From Terrimonas sp. (lineage in GTDB: Bacteria; Bacteroidota; Bacteroidia; Chitinophagales; Chitinophagaceae): DNA of 64,000 bases. The stretch covers positions 39,325-103,324 of the forward strand of contig WGMO01000021.1 of assembly GCA_016125075.1 (NCBI GenBank), written 5' to 3'. Each line of letters starts with the position of its first letter. Within the stretch, counting starts at the first letter, position 1. This document shows, piece by piece, positions 1 through 7,552 of the stretch. Below the pieces are notes generated by a model. It saw nothing but the letters and a program-made list of their open reading frames with translations. It was not told the DNA's origin and ran no database searches. Both the position numbers and the translations under genes were made by a program.

Positions 1-118
1 TCATCAGGTATTTATCAATACGGTAGGGTTCCTGGCCTTTATCCGTTTTAAAAACAAACCGTTCAAATAAGTCGTCATTACCGCTTTGACTGTTTTCCGT
101 CACTTCATTTTCATCCAT
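1..118 (-). CDS. RluA-family pseudouridine synthase, N-terminal fragment
   Basis: Only the first 39 codons lie in the window; the gene runs off the left edge. After an acidic start the sequence reads FVFKTDKGQEPYRIDKYLM, which matches the S4-type RNA-binding segment (RIDKYL) at the front of RluA/RluD-type rRNA pseudouridine synthases of Bacteroidota. The catalytic domain is outside the window, so the substrate uridine cannot be named. The gene is divergent from lipB with 65 bases between the two start codons. A TAACTTTG promoter box on this strand (144-137) lies 18 bases upstream of the ATG. Confidence 0.7.
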   Translation of the reverse strand, partial: MDENEVTENSQSGNDDLFERFVFKTDKGQEPYRIDKYLM

Positions 119-136
119 TTATAGCGAATTAAGGTG

Positions 137-144
137 CAAAGTTA
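137..144 (-). promoter_or_regulatory. Bacteroidota -7 promoter box for the pseudouridine synthase
   Basis: On the minus strand the octamer TAACTTTG fits the TAnnTTTG consensus of the Bacteroidota primary sigma factor, 18 bases before the ATG at 118. No clear TTTG -33 element is seen. Confidence 0.5.
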
Positions 145-164
145 AAGATGTGGCCGGAGCTTGG

Positions 165-172
165 TAAATTTG
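165..172 (+). promoter_or_regulatory. Bacteroidota -7 promoter box for lipB
   Basis: TAAATTTG fits TAnnTTTG and lies 11 bases before the ATG at 184. Because it falls downstream of the other in-frame ATG at 148, it argues that translation of lipB starts at 184. Confidence 0.5.
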
Positions 173-183
173 TAATTATTACT

Positions 184-891
184 ATGGCCAGGCAAAGCAT
201 CATATTCGAAGATATTGGAACCCTTCCGTATAAAGAAGCCTGGGATTACCAGGAATCCCTGTTGCGGCAAAATGTCAGCCTGAAATCGACGGAGGCTTTA
301 CGGCAAACGACGGTAAACCATCTTTTATTTGTGGAACACCCGCCCGTATACACACTGGGTAAAAGCGGTAAAATAGAGCATGTGTTGCTTTCAGAAGAAG
401 AGATCCGGGCTAAGGGGATCGCATTTTTCAAAACAAACAGGGGTGGTGATATCACGTTTCATGGGCCCCAGCAACTGGTAGGTTACCCGATCCTGGATCT
501 TGAAAAATTTGATACGGATATCGGCAAATACCTCAGAAACCTGGAAGAGGTCATCATACTTACAATGGCGGATTACGGGCTCAGGGGAGAACGATCGGTG
601 GGCGAGACCGGAGTTTGGATCGATCCGGGTATCCCCGGCCGGGAAAGAAAGATATGTGCTATTGGGGTGCGTTGCAGCCGCTGGGTCACCATGCACGGGT
701 TTGCATTCAACATCAATACCGACCTTTCTTATTTTGATCATATCATCCCATGCGGAATTCGGAATAAGTCGGTTACATCCATGGAAAAAGAGTTGGGGAA
801 ACCGGTCAGCTTTACGGACATCAAAGAAAAAGTGAAAAGAAATTTTAGTAAGGTGTTTGATGCCGAGATCGTGGCATCCATCCCGGTTTAG
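184..891 (+). CDS. lipB: Octanoyl-ACP:protein N-octanoyltransferase LipB
   Basis: LipB moves octanoate from acyl carrier protein to the target lysine of lipoyl domains, the first step of protein lipoylation in the cytosol. The 235-residue product has the family landmarks: the RGGD segment (residues 86-89) followed by TFHGPQQLVGYPI, the catalytic lysine in RKICAIGVR (K156) and the catalytic cysteine in IIPCGI (C190). An in-frame ATG at 148 would add 12 residues, but a promoter box at 165-172 makes the ATG at 184 the better start. The stop codon overlaps the stop of the convergent next gene. No lipA is visible nearby. Confidence 0.95.
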   Translation: MARQSIIFEDIGTLPYKEAWDYQESLLRQNVSLKSTEALRQTTVNHLLFVEHPPVYTLGKSGKIEHVLLSEEEIRAKGIAFFKTNRGGDITFHGPQQLVGYPILDLEKFDTDIGKYLRNLEEVIILTMADYGLRGERSVGETGVWIDPGIPGRERKICAIGVRCSRWVTMHGFAFNINTDLSYFDHIIPCGIRNKSVTSMEKELGKPVSFTDIKEKVKRNFSKVFDAEIVASIPV

Positions 892-1739
892 AGACCTTTT
901 GAAATGAAAAACTTATGTTTTTCAATGAGCTTCCCGTCGTCGAATAATTCAAAACGAAACCAACCTGCGTGATAGAAGTTGGTTTTGTCCAGTACCAGGA
1001 AGGGCCGTGTGATCTCTTTCAGTTCGAACAGGAAACTGTTGTCATCTTCATAGAATTTTACACTATATTTTTTCTTGGCATAGTCTTCGAGGCTGATCCT
1101 CAGGTAACCTTCACTGTTGGTGTATATCCGGAGAGAAGGCATGAACACAACCGGTTTCTGGCTGCCTTTCAGCCCTTGTAACTGGAGGGAAGAAGCGGAA
1201 TCTGAAAGAATAAACACACGGTCATTCTTGATCCGCCTGGGAATATACTGATCGGTGAGCGTATCGAGCACCATTACGGTGATGGAGTCTTCACTGCTGC
1301 TGTTGGGGACGGCGGCAATCGCCAAACTCGTTTCAGCGACCTTGTTGGTCACCGCAGTTTTACTGGTCGTATCAAAAAATGGCCTTTTGCTGGGTGAGAA
1401 GACGAAATTGGCTCCATCGATCACAATGAACAGCCGGTAAAACATTTTATCATATGGTGCCTTGGTATCGAGGTATCCGTTTTCTTTGTTCATGGGATCC
1501 GGAACAGTCAAAATGGTCTTGAAGTTTTTTGTACTGTCGTAAGACCGCTGGATACTGATCTGTTTTAATGCAGGATAATTATTGACCCAATTGATAAGGT
1601 TTTTTTTGGCCCCGAAATTAGTAACCGAGAAATGGGGTAGGGTATCCTGGGCATAAAGGAGATGCGTGCAGCAAAACAACAGGAGAAAGACAGGGATTTT
1701 TTTTTGCACAGGTATCAGCTTAAATATTCGTTTTTTCAT
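888..1739 (-). CDS. Secreted protein of unknown function, fibronectin-III-like N-terminal half
   Basis: I do not recognise a named family. The 283-residue product begins with a basic stretch and a hydrophobic core ending LLYAQD, a likely Sec signal peptide cut near residue 30. Residues of roughly 35-125 (the part with ISIQRSYDSTKNFKTI and YRLFIVIDG) read like a fibronectin type III beta-sandwich, as found in many Bacteroidota envelope proteins. The C-terminal half contains LRISLEDYAKKKYSVKFYEDD and FLVLDKTNFYHAGWF, suggesting a second beta domain. It has no sorting domain. It stands alone, convergent with lipB, with a TATCTTTG promoter box just upstream. Confidence 0.75.
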   Translation of the reverse strand: MKKRIFKLIPVQKKIPVFLLLFCCTHLLYAQDTLPHFSVTNFGAKKNLINWVNNYPALKQISIQRSYDSTKNFKTILTVPDPMNKENGYLDTKAPYDKMFYRLFIVIDGANFVFSPSKRPFFDTTSKTAVTNKVAETSLAIAAVPNSSSEDSITVMVLDTLTDQYIPRRIKNDRVFILSDSASSLQLQGLKGSQKPVVFMPSLRIYTNSEGYLRISLEDYAKKKYSVKFYEDDNSFLFELKEITRPFLVLDKTNFYHAGWFRFELFDDGKLIEKHKFFISKGL

Positions 1740-1753
1740 ATTGGGTTTCGTAA

Positions 1754-1761
1754 CAAAGATA
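1754..1761 (-). promoter_or_regulatory. Bacteroidota -7 promoter box for the secreted protein
   Basis: The minus strand reads TATCTTTG, a full match to TAnnTTTG, 14 bases before the ATG at 1739. A T-rich -33 position (CTTTTAG on this strand) lies about 22 bases further upstream. Confidence 0.5.
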
Positions 1762-1781
1762 ATAAAGCATATGGCAATATG

Positions 1782-2711
1782 CTAAAAGATTAGCGTTCCT
1801 TTCTTCAGGGACCTGTTGCCCTGCAGCCCGCCGCTGTGTATCACTAAAAATTTATTTTTCTCCGCTACCTGACCCTGCTGTAAAATAGCATTGACGGCAT
1901 AAAATAGTTTGCCGGAATAGACGAAATCAGTTGGAATGCCGGTTGCAGCATAGAGTTCATTCATAAATGCCAGGAGCCGCTGATTGAATTTGGCATATCC
2001 TCCAAAATGGAAACTATGGTTGATCTGATGTTGGGAGGCTATCGACTCCTGTTGCAACAGGCTGTTGATATTTTTCTCCAGTTCAAAATTGTTTTTGAGC
2101 ACACTGATGGCTGTGATAGCAGATTTTGTACCCGTTGCCTGCATGATGCCGGAAACCATTGTTCCGGTACCTGCTGCACAGAATAGCTGGTCATACGCTG
2201 AAGGATCAAATAAATCAGCCATCGTGGCGGCACCCCGGAGACCTGCTGCTCCATATCCCCCTTGGGGAATGACGATGGCATGATCTGTTGCGACCAGTTC
2301 ATTCAGTGAGGAGGGGAGTAAATTTTTGCGATAGGCATCCCTGCTGGTATAAACCAGTTGCATACCATATTCCGCTGCATCCGCCAGGGCCTGGGATAAA
2401 TAGCGGGGTTCTTCACCCCGGATAATGCCATAGGCCTGAAGATTTTTTTCTTTGCAGACGGCAGCGGTGGCAACGATATGATTACTCCAGGGACCACCAA
2501 ACGTGATGACGGATTGTTTGTTTTCCTGCACCGCTTGCCGGATATAATACTGCAGTTTGAACCATTTGTTTCCCGAGATCACCGGGTGCAGGAGGTCTAA
2601 CCGTAATACATCTACGCTGTATTGCGGTCCGCCCTGTAAAGGGAGCCTGATGGTTTCGGTCCTGATAGGCCCCAATCCCCTGTCAGGCATTCCTGTAAAT
2701 TTGATTAGCAT
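1782..2711 (-). CDS. PLP-dependent 1-aminocyclopropane-1-carboxylate deaminase / D-cysteine desulfhydrase family protein
   Basis: This fold-type II PLP enzyme (309 residues) belongs to the ACC deaminase/D-cysteine desulfhydrase family, which breaks down small amino acids to ammonia and a keto acid. The SGNKWFKL segment around residues 46-53 carries the PLP lysine, TFGGPWSNH (about 70-78) is the substrate and phosphate-loop region, and CAAGTGTMVSGIM near the middle is the glycine-rich PLP phosphate cup. The true substrate cannot be read from the sequence; D-cysteine or a related D-amino acid is as likely as ACC. It is divergent from the nucleotidyltransferase with 53 bases between them. Confidence 0.85.
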   Translation of the reverse strand: MLIKFTGMPDRGLGPIRTETIRLPLQGGPQYSVDVLRLDLLHPVISGNKWFKLQYYIRQAVQENKQSVITFGGPWSNHIVATAAVCKEKNLQAYGIIRGEEPRYLSQALADAAEYGMQLVYTSRDAYRKNLLPSSLNELVATDHAIVIPQGGYGAAGLRGAATMADLFDPSAYDQLFCAAGTGTMVSGIMQATGTKSAITAISVLKNNFELEKNINSLLQQESIASQHQINHSFHFGGYAKFNQRLLAFMNELYAATGIPTDFVYSGKLFYAVNAILQQGQVAEKNKFLVIHSGGLQGNRSLKKGTLIF

Positions 2712-2764
2712 CCAGGAGCGAATTTATTTAATTTCGCGGCATCTTATCATCAAGAAAAGACGAC

Positions 2765-3664
2765 ATGAAACCAACATTAGTAATATTAGCCGCAGGTATG
2801 GCATCCCGGTACGGATCGATGAAACAGACAGAAGGTTTTGGCCCTTCCGGGGAAACCATTATGGATTATTCAATCTACGATGCCATCCAGTCGGGTTTTG
2901 GTAAGGTGGTTTTTATTATCCGCGAGGAATTCGAAACCGTTTTCCGTAGTATTGTTGAACCCCGTTGGAAAGATAAGATTGAGCTGGATTATGTATTCCA
3001 GCACCTCTCAAAATATACGGAACACAGTGAAGTACCGGCAGAAAGAACAAAACCCTGGGGTACAGCCCATGCCGTATTATGTGCCAGTGAAAAAGTGGCG
3101 GAACCTTTTGCCGTGATCAATGCTGATGATTTTTATGGGAAAGACGGGTTTGACAAGGCTTTCCGGTTTCTTACCACAGAATGTAACGATACCGTTTATG
3201 CGATAATCGGGTATGAATTACTCAAAACCCTTTCCGACAACGGAACAGTCAACCGGGGTGTTTGCCAGGTAGACAGGAACGGGAACCTGTCGGCCATTGC
3301 CGAAAGACTGAACGTAGCCATGGTGGACGGTAAAATCATCTGTGAGGATGACCAGACGCCACATGAACTTCCATTGGATACTTCGGTATCCATGAATTTC
3401 TGGTGTTTTTCTCCCTCGATCTTCCGGTATACCGAAAAGCTGTTCATGGATTTCCTGAATGAGAACATCTTAAAACCCAAAGCCGAATTTTTTATCCCGA
3501 TCGTTGCAGACCGTTTTATTAATGATGGGGTAGGGGTGATCAAAGTGATTCCTACCAGTGCCCAATGGTTTGGAGTAACCTATAAGGAGGATGCACCGGA
3601 GGTCAAAAAAAGCCTGGACGCGCTGATTGAAAAAGGGGCATATCCCCCTAACCTTTGGCAATAA
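2765..3664 (+). CDS. Sugar/phosphocholine-type nucleotidyltransferase
   Basis: The first 35 residues contain LAAGMASRYGSMKQTEGFG, the nucleotide-binding signature (LAAG..SR.G..K) of the NTP_transferase family that activates sugar-1-phosphates or similar phosphates with NTP. AVINADDFYGKDGF near residue 120 holds the metal-binding Asp pair of the family. At 299 residues it is the length of a single-domain enzyme without a left-handed beta-helix tail. The substrate is not determinable, and there is no partner gene for a named nucleotide sugar nearby. A bidirectional terminator follows 16 bases after the stop. Confidence 0.85.
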   Translation: MKPTLVILAAGMASRYGSMKQTEGFGPSGETIMDYSIYDAIQSGFGKVVFIIREEFETVFRSIVEPRWKDKIELDYVFQHLSKYTEHSEVPAERTKPWGTAHAVLCASEKVAEPFAVINADDFYGKDGFDKAFRFLTTECNDTVYAIIGYELLKTLSDNGTVNRGVCQVDRNGNLSAIAERLNVAMVDGKIICEDDQTPHELPLDTSVSMNFWCFSPSIFRYTEKLFMDFLNENILKPKAEFFIPIVADRFINDGVGVIKVIPTSAQWFGVTYKEDAPEVKKSLDALIEKGAYPPNLWQ

Positions 3665-3680
3665 AAAAGCTTTCCGCAAC

Positions 3681-3711
3681 AAAAAGCCGGTCGTGAGAAC
3701 CGGCTTTTTTT
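3681..3711 (+). terminator. Bidirectional intrinsic terminator
   Basis: An 11-bp stem (AAAAAGCCGGT with ACCGGCTTTTT, 7-base loop) is followed by a T run on the plus strand. The A run on its left side gives a T run on the minus strand. It lies between the convergent nucleotidyltransferase and protease genes and can serve both. Confidence 0.85.
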
Positions 3712-3729
3712 ATACGAAACGGATTATGA

Positions 3730-4824
3730 TCAGTTGATCTTTACCATGAAGATATAATCTTCCAGTTTTTTTACCTGTTCGGTTCTTTCTATACCTTTTA
3801 AAGATCCTGAAGGCATCCTGATATTCTGGTAGCTGCTGTCAGCTTTCTTTAAATCCTCGATAGCCTTGTTGATGTATTTGGATTGTATCGCAAAAACGAC
3901 TCCTTCTGCGGCTTTCTGCCGGGTACTTAACAGACCGATCACTTCACCGTTCTTATTTAGCACCGGGCTGCCGCTATTGCCGGGGTTGGCCGCGATTGCT
4001 ATCTGGCAGGTGAGTGTATCACCCAGGAATCCAGTTTTAGAACTCAGGTAACCCTCTCCGTAAACGATCTCGTTCCTGGGGAAACCCATGGTAAAGATGG
4101 GTTCTGCCAGGTCGGTGGATGATTTTTTGAAATTATAGGGGATACTATTGATAACCCTGAAACTGTCGTCTGCGATTTTTAAAATGGCGATATCACGAGC
4201 CGCATCCTGGTGAATGACGATTGCGTTATAGATAATGCCTTTTGAATTTTGCACTGCAATGTTCTTGGCATTCTTGATCACATGCTCATTGGTGACGAGG
4301 TAGCCCTTTCCGTCAATAAGGAATCCCGTACCGCCTGAAGTGAAACTGGCGGGATCGATTTTTCGCTTGATATTATTCAGTTCGGCTTTTTGGATAACAT
4401 TGTCACGGGTAACGATCGAAAGTTTTCGGTCGAGCTCCTGGAGTTTCTGGTTATCCTGTTTTGGAGAAAAAGCCACAACCAATCCGGAAAAAGTAAGGGC
4501 CGTGATGCCTGCGATGGAAGCGGCAATGGCTGCCACCCTTTTATAACGATTCCAGAGGTAAATGACTTTATCATTGCCTTTTAGTTTGGCAGAATGGATC
4601 AGGTCTTTTTCGGCAAGGTCGGTATGTACTTCCTGTAAAGTGGATCTGAATTCCTTTCTTTCGGCCAGTTCATTGACCTGGTGCAGAAAAACAGTGTGTT
4701 CAACCACCATTTGGTCGACTTCCTGGTTGTCCTTACGCAATTGTTCAAAATAAACACGTTCATCCGGCTTCATTTCACCACGGATATAGCGTTCTACAGC
4801 TTCTAAAATCTTTACATCATCCAT
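3730..4824 (-). CDS. Membrane-anchored anti-sigma-like protein fused to a periplasmic trypsin-like serine protease
   Basis: The 364-residue product has four parts. Residues 1-90 are a soluble, charged segment (AVERYIRGEMKPDERVYFEQL) resembling the cytosolic part of Bacteroidota anti-sigma factors. Residues 96-119 are one transmembrane helix. Residues 122-155 are a likely coiled coil. Residues 160-325 are an S1C-type protease with catalytic triad H181 (VTNEHV), D211 (ARDIAILK) and S284 (GNSGSP). There is no PDZ domain. The gene overlaps the upstream ECF sigma gene by 8 bases, so the two are co-translated. I infer that it holds the sigma factor at the membrane and senses or cleaves something in the periplasm. 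The protease call is firm; the anti-sigma role is inferred. Confidence 0.85.
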   Translation of the reverse strand: MDDVKILEAVERYIRGEMKPDERVYFEQLRKDNQEVDQMVVEHTVFLHQVNELAERKEFRSTLQEVHTDLAEKDLIHSAKLKGNDKVIYLWNRYKRVAAIAASIAGITALTFSGLVVAFSPKQDNQKLQELDRKLSIVTRDNVIQKAELNNIKRKIDPASFTSGGTGFLIDGKGYLVTNEHVIKNAKNIAVQNSKGIIYNAIVIHQDAARDIAILKIADDSFRVINSIPYNFKKSSTDLAEPIFTMGFPRNEIVYGEGYLSSKTGFLGDTLTCQIAIAANPGNSGSPVLNKNGEVIGLLSTRQKAAEGVVFAIQSKYINKAIEDLKKADSSYQNIRMPSGSLKGIERTEQVKKLEDYIFMVKIN

Positions 4825-5392
4825 TTCCGTTTCCGTTTTTATATTGAGAGAAGAATATTTTCTTTAAGCGCATCAGACATTTGTATTTCTGGTTTTTGGC
4901 ATTCTCGGCATTGGTATACCCAAAAAGATTGGCAATTTCCTGCATATTCATTTTCTGGATATAAAACGCCTCGATCAGGCTTTTACAGGGTTCTCCCAGG
5001 GTACTGATCGCCTTTTCCATTAACCGGAATTCTTCATTCTTTCTTTCGTGATCTTCAATATCCTCTTCTGACGGTACAACCTCAGAAAGGCTGTCCATTT
5101 CATTTGAATATCGGTTAATCTGTTGTAAGCGCTTGAGCCATAATCGCCTGCATATGGAATAAACATAGGTCTTAATTTGACAGTTTAAGGTAAAATTCCC
5201 GCCCTTTGTTTTTTCATATAGCACAATCATCGCTTCCTGAAAAATATCCTTTGCATCGTCTGTCGTTCCGCTGTTACTGATGATCAGGGTTTGAATCATG
5301 TTATAGTTCTCCCTGTAAATCGTCTCGACAGCTCTTTTGTCGTTGATAGCCAGCCCCTTAAGTAATTCTTCTTCGTTATTTTCAGGATGCAC
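4817..5392 (-). CDS. ECF-family RNA polymerase sigma factor
   Basis: This 191-residue sigma-70-like protein has region 2 around TTDDAKDIFQEAMIVLYEK (residues about 43-61, core RNA polymerase binding) and TYVYSICRRLWLKRLQ (-10 recognition). Region 4 is near the C-terminus (LIEAFYIQKMNMQEIANLFG, helix-turn-helix for the -35 element). It starts with GTG at 5392; an in-frame TAA lies four codons upstream and the next Met is inside region 2, so GTG is the only sensible start. The gene overlaps the membrane protease, the classic arrangement of an ECF sigma factor with its regulator. Its target promoters are unknown. Confidence 0.92.
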   Translation of the reverse strand: MHPENNEEELLKGLAINDKRAVETIYRENYNMIQTLIISNSGTTDDAKDIFQEAMIVLYEKTKGGNFTLNCQIKTYVYSICRRLWLKRLQQINRYSNEMDSLSEVVPSEEDIEDHERKNEEFRLMEKAISTLGEPCKSLIEAFYIQKMNMQEIANLFGYTNAENAKNQKYKCLMRLKKIFFSQYKNGNGNG

Positions 5393-5424
5393 GCTGTAAT
5401 ATTTAATACTGTTTGATAAAAATA

Positions 5425-5468
5425 GTAACCCAAATGACGCTAAAAAAATTTTTTAAAAGGCGGGTTAC
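5425..5468. repeat. Inverted repeat GTAACCC / GGGTTAC between sigma factor and lipoprotein genes
   Basis: GTAACCC (5425-5431) and its perfect complement GGGTTAC (5462-5468) flank a 30-base A/T-rich spacer in the divergent intergenic region. GTAACC resembles the -35 motif of many ECF promoters, so this could be a target of the neighbouring sigma factor on one or both strands. The spacing to a -10 motif is not convincing. Confidence 0.3.
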
Positions 5469-5525
5469 CTTTTGCCCACAGCGGTATTAACGGTATTATT
5501 AATTAATAATCAAAAAAAAATTCGC

Positions 5526-5708
5526 ATGAAAAAGTTCCTGGCAATTATCGCTATCACTGGTTTTGTAGCTTGTAACAATGCTTCTGAATCAGAAACTCCT
5601 GCTACAGATACAACAACTAAAGTTGAAGCACCTGCTGCTGCAGACACTACAATGACTGCACCTGCTGATACTACAAAAGCAGCTGATACTACAAAACCCG
5701 CTATGTAA
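5526..5708 (+). CDS. Small Ala/Thr/Asp-rich lipoprotein
   Basis: This 60-residue protein has a short signal peptide ending in a lipobox-like GFVAC (acylated Cys at residue 16). The rest is low-complexity Ala, Thr, Asp, Pro and Lys, with DTT recurring (ATDTTTK, AADTTM, PADTTKAADTTK). Such tails are unstructured and may span the periplasm or sit at the surface. Function is unknown. An in-frame ATG at 5472 would place 18 non-signal residues first and is unlikely. It is divergent from the ECF sigma gene and followed by its own terminator, so it may be a member of that sigma regulon. Confidence 0.75.
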   Translation: MKKFLAIIAITGFVACNNASESETPATDTTTKVEAPAAADTTMTAPADTTKAADTTKPAM

Positions 5709-5735
5709 TTTTATACAGGCAAGCAACCGAATGAG

Positions 5736-5765
5736 GCCATCCTTAATGGATGGCTTTATTTTTTA
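5736..5765 (+). terminator. Intrinsic terminator of the small lipoprotein gene
   Basis: The stem GCCATCC (5736-5742) and GGATGGC (5748-5754) with a 5-base loop is followed by TTTATTTTTT. It overlaps the ATG at 5750 that could otherwise be read as the helicase start. Confidence 0.8.
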
Positions 5766-5797
5766 CCCCTCTCCATATACCCTCAAGTGCTGAATTA

Positions 5798-5827
5798 TTG
5801 CCTGTTCGGCTTTTAAAGCTACTTTTG
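5798..5827 (+). promoter_or_regulatory. Bacteroidota promoter for the DEAD-box helicase
   Basis: TACTTTTG (5820-5827) matches TAnnTTTG, and TTG at 5798-5800 sits 19 bases upstream at the -33 position. Transcription would begin near 5832, which excludes the upstream ATG at 5750 and supports the GTG start at 5852. Confidence 0.6.
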
Positions 5828-5851
5828 CGGCTTATTAAAAATATTATTGAA

Positions 5852-7510
5852 GTGATCACATTTGAAGAGATAGGACTGGAAGCCGGGTTGTTACAATCCA
5901 TACAGGCTTTAGGTTTTTCGGAACCCACACCCATACAGGAAAAGGCGATTCCTGTGTTATTACAGGGCACAAAAGACTTTATCGGGCTGGCACAGACCGG
6001 GACGGGTAAGACCGCCGCTTTTGGACTGCCCCTGTTACAATTGATCAATAAACAGGACAGGTTTCCGCAGGCACTCATTGTATGCCCAACCCGTGAACTA
6101 TGCCTCCAGATCAGCAGTGATCTTGAAAAATATAAGAGTAAATCGGAAAGAGTCCAGGTCACAGCCGTTTATGGCGGTGCCTCCATCGTGATGCAGATCC
6201 GTGACCTGAAAAAGGGCACCCATATTGTCGTGGCCACTCCCGGACGTCTGATCGACCTGATTGAACGGAAAGCGATCAACCTCGAGCAGATCCATTATGT
6301 GGTGCTGGATGAGGCCGATGAAATGCTGAATATGGGTTTCCGGGATGATATCGAGTTTATCCTGCAGAATACACCCAACCGCCAAAGTACCTGGCTTTTC
6401 AGTGCCACCATGCCTTCTGAGGTCAAACAGGTGAGCAAACGGTATATGAAGCAGCCCTTTGAGGTGACGATCGGGAAAGTGAATGCCGCCAATGTCAATA
6501 TCGATCACCAGTATTATGTGGCTTCACATGTTAACCGATACGAGACCCTGAAAAGGATCATTGATTTTAACCCTGGCATGTATGGTATCGTCTTTACCCG
6601 TACCAAGGCCGATGCACAGGCCATTACGGAAACCCTGGTTAGGGAAGGATATGATATTGAAGCCATACATGGTGACCTTACCCAACAGCAGCGCGATAAG
6701 GTGATGGGACGTTTCAGGGAAAAAAGTATCCAGTTACTGATTGCCACTGATGTGGCAGCCAGGGGTATCGATGTCAAAGGCATCACCCATGTTGTTAATT
6801 ATGAGCTACCCGACGATCCGGAGGTCTATACCCACAGGAGTGGCCGTACTGGCCGTGCCGGGCAAAGCGGGGTCTCTGTGTCGATCGTTACACAAAGGGA
6901 GGTATATCGTTTAAGGCAAATTGAAAAAATGCTTAATAACCGTTTCCATAAAATGGATATCCCCAGTGGTAAGGATGTATGCCGGAAACAGTTTTTTCAT
7001 TTTATAGATAAGATGCTCCAGGCAGATATCAGCCACGGTGAGTATGAAACCTATCTTCCCGTTTTGAAGGAGAAGTTTGCCGATATTGGTAAGGAAGAGA
7101 TTTTACAAAGAGTGGCGGCACTGGAATTTGACCGCTTCCTGAAGTACTATGAGAATGCCGCAGATCTGAACATGCGGGAAGACAGGAGAACGGAAAGAGT
7201 TACTGCTGACCGTAGGGAACCGCGTACCAGAACGGGTACAAAGAGCGGGGGATATAAACGACTGTTTGTTAACCTTGGCACCAAAGATGGATTTTATAAA
7301 GCCAGTTTCCTTCAGTTTATTCTGGATATGAGTGATCTCAAAAAGGAAGTTCTGGGAAGAATTGACATGAAGGAAATGAATAGCTGGATTGAAATAGAGA
7401 CCGGCGCTGCAAATACGATGATACGTTCGTTAGACGGAAAAAATTACCGGGGTCGCCGGATCCGGATGAATGAAGCGGATTCCGTGAGCCGGTCAAAAAA
7501 ATTGCAGTAA
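5852..7510 (+). CDS. DEAD-box ATP-dependent RNA helicase with DbpA-type C-terminal RNA-binding domain
   Basis: All core motifs are present in order: the Q motif (FSEPTPIQ), motif I AQTGTGKT, PTREL, TPGR, motif II DEAD, motif III SAT, and motif VI HRSGRTGRAG with ARGID before it. A linker is followed by KRLFVNLGTKDGFYKASFLQ and YRGRRIRMNEAD, the DbpA-type RNA-binding domain that targets rRNA or structured RNA. The likely role is ribosome assembly or cold-shock RNA unwinding in the cytosol. The frame is open from 5750, but that ATG lies in the preceding terminator. With a promoter at 5820-5827, the GTG at 5852 (552 residues) is the better start. Confidence 0.93.
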   Translation: MITFEEIGLEAGLLQSIQALGFSEPTPIQEKAIPVLLQGTKDFIGLAQTGTGKTAAFGLPLLQLINKQDRFPQALIVCPTRELCLQISSDLEKYKSKSERVQVTAVYGGASIVMQIRDLKKGTHIVVATPGRLIDLIERKAINLEQIHYVVLDEADEMLNMGFRDDIEFILQNTPNRQSTWLFSATMPSEVKQVSKRYMKQPFEVTIGKVNAANVNIDHQYYVASHVNRYETLKRIIDFNPGMYGIVFTRTKADAQAITETLVREGYDIEAIHGDLTQQQRDKVMGRFREKSIQLLIATDVAARGIDVKGITHVVNYELPDDPEVYTHRSGRTGRAGQSGVSVSIVTQREVYRLRQIEKMLNNRFHKMDIPSGKDVCRKQFFHFIDKMLQADISHGEYETYLPVLKEKFADIGKEEILQRVAALEFDRFLKYYENAADLNMREDRRTERVTADRREPRTRTGTKSGGYKRLFVNLGTKDGFYKASFLQFILDMSDLKKEVLGRIDMKEMNSWIEIETGAANTMIRSLDGKNYRGRRIRMNEADSVSRSKKLQ

Positions 7511-7515
7511 TAAAA

Positions 7516-7545
7516 TTTTTTAAATCAGTTTCGGGGTTATATTTG
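7516..7545 (+). promoter_or_regulatory. Promoter of the attenuated aromatic amino acid operon
   Basis: TATATTTG (7538-7545) matches TAnnTTTG. A T run at 7516-7521 occupies the -33 position about 18 bases upstream (TTTT rather than TTTG). The expected start site near 7549 would give the leader peptide ATG at 7553 a 5' end of only a few bases, so the leader mRNA is almost leaderless. Confidence 0.65.
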
Positions 7546-7552
7546 TCTTCTC

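Noticed and set aside
391..741. A 116-codon minus-strand frame inside lipB
   Set aside because: It lies wholly within a well-supported conserved gene and shows no domain or promoter of its own.
1768..1783. GCATAT/ATATGC hairpin as a terminator of the PLP enzyme gene
   Set aside because: Six A/T-rich pairs and no T run on the relevant strand; too weak to call.
5425..5468. A definite ECF promoter for the sigma gene
   Set aside because: The heptamer fits a -35 element, but the nearest CGTC on the same strand is 22 bases away, too far for a typical ECF -10.
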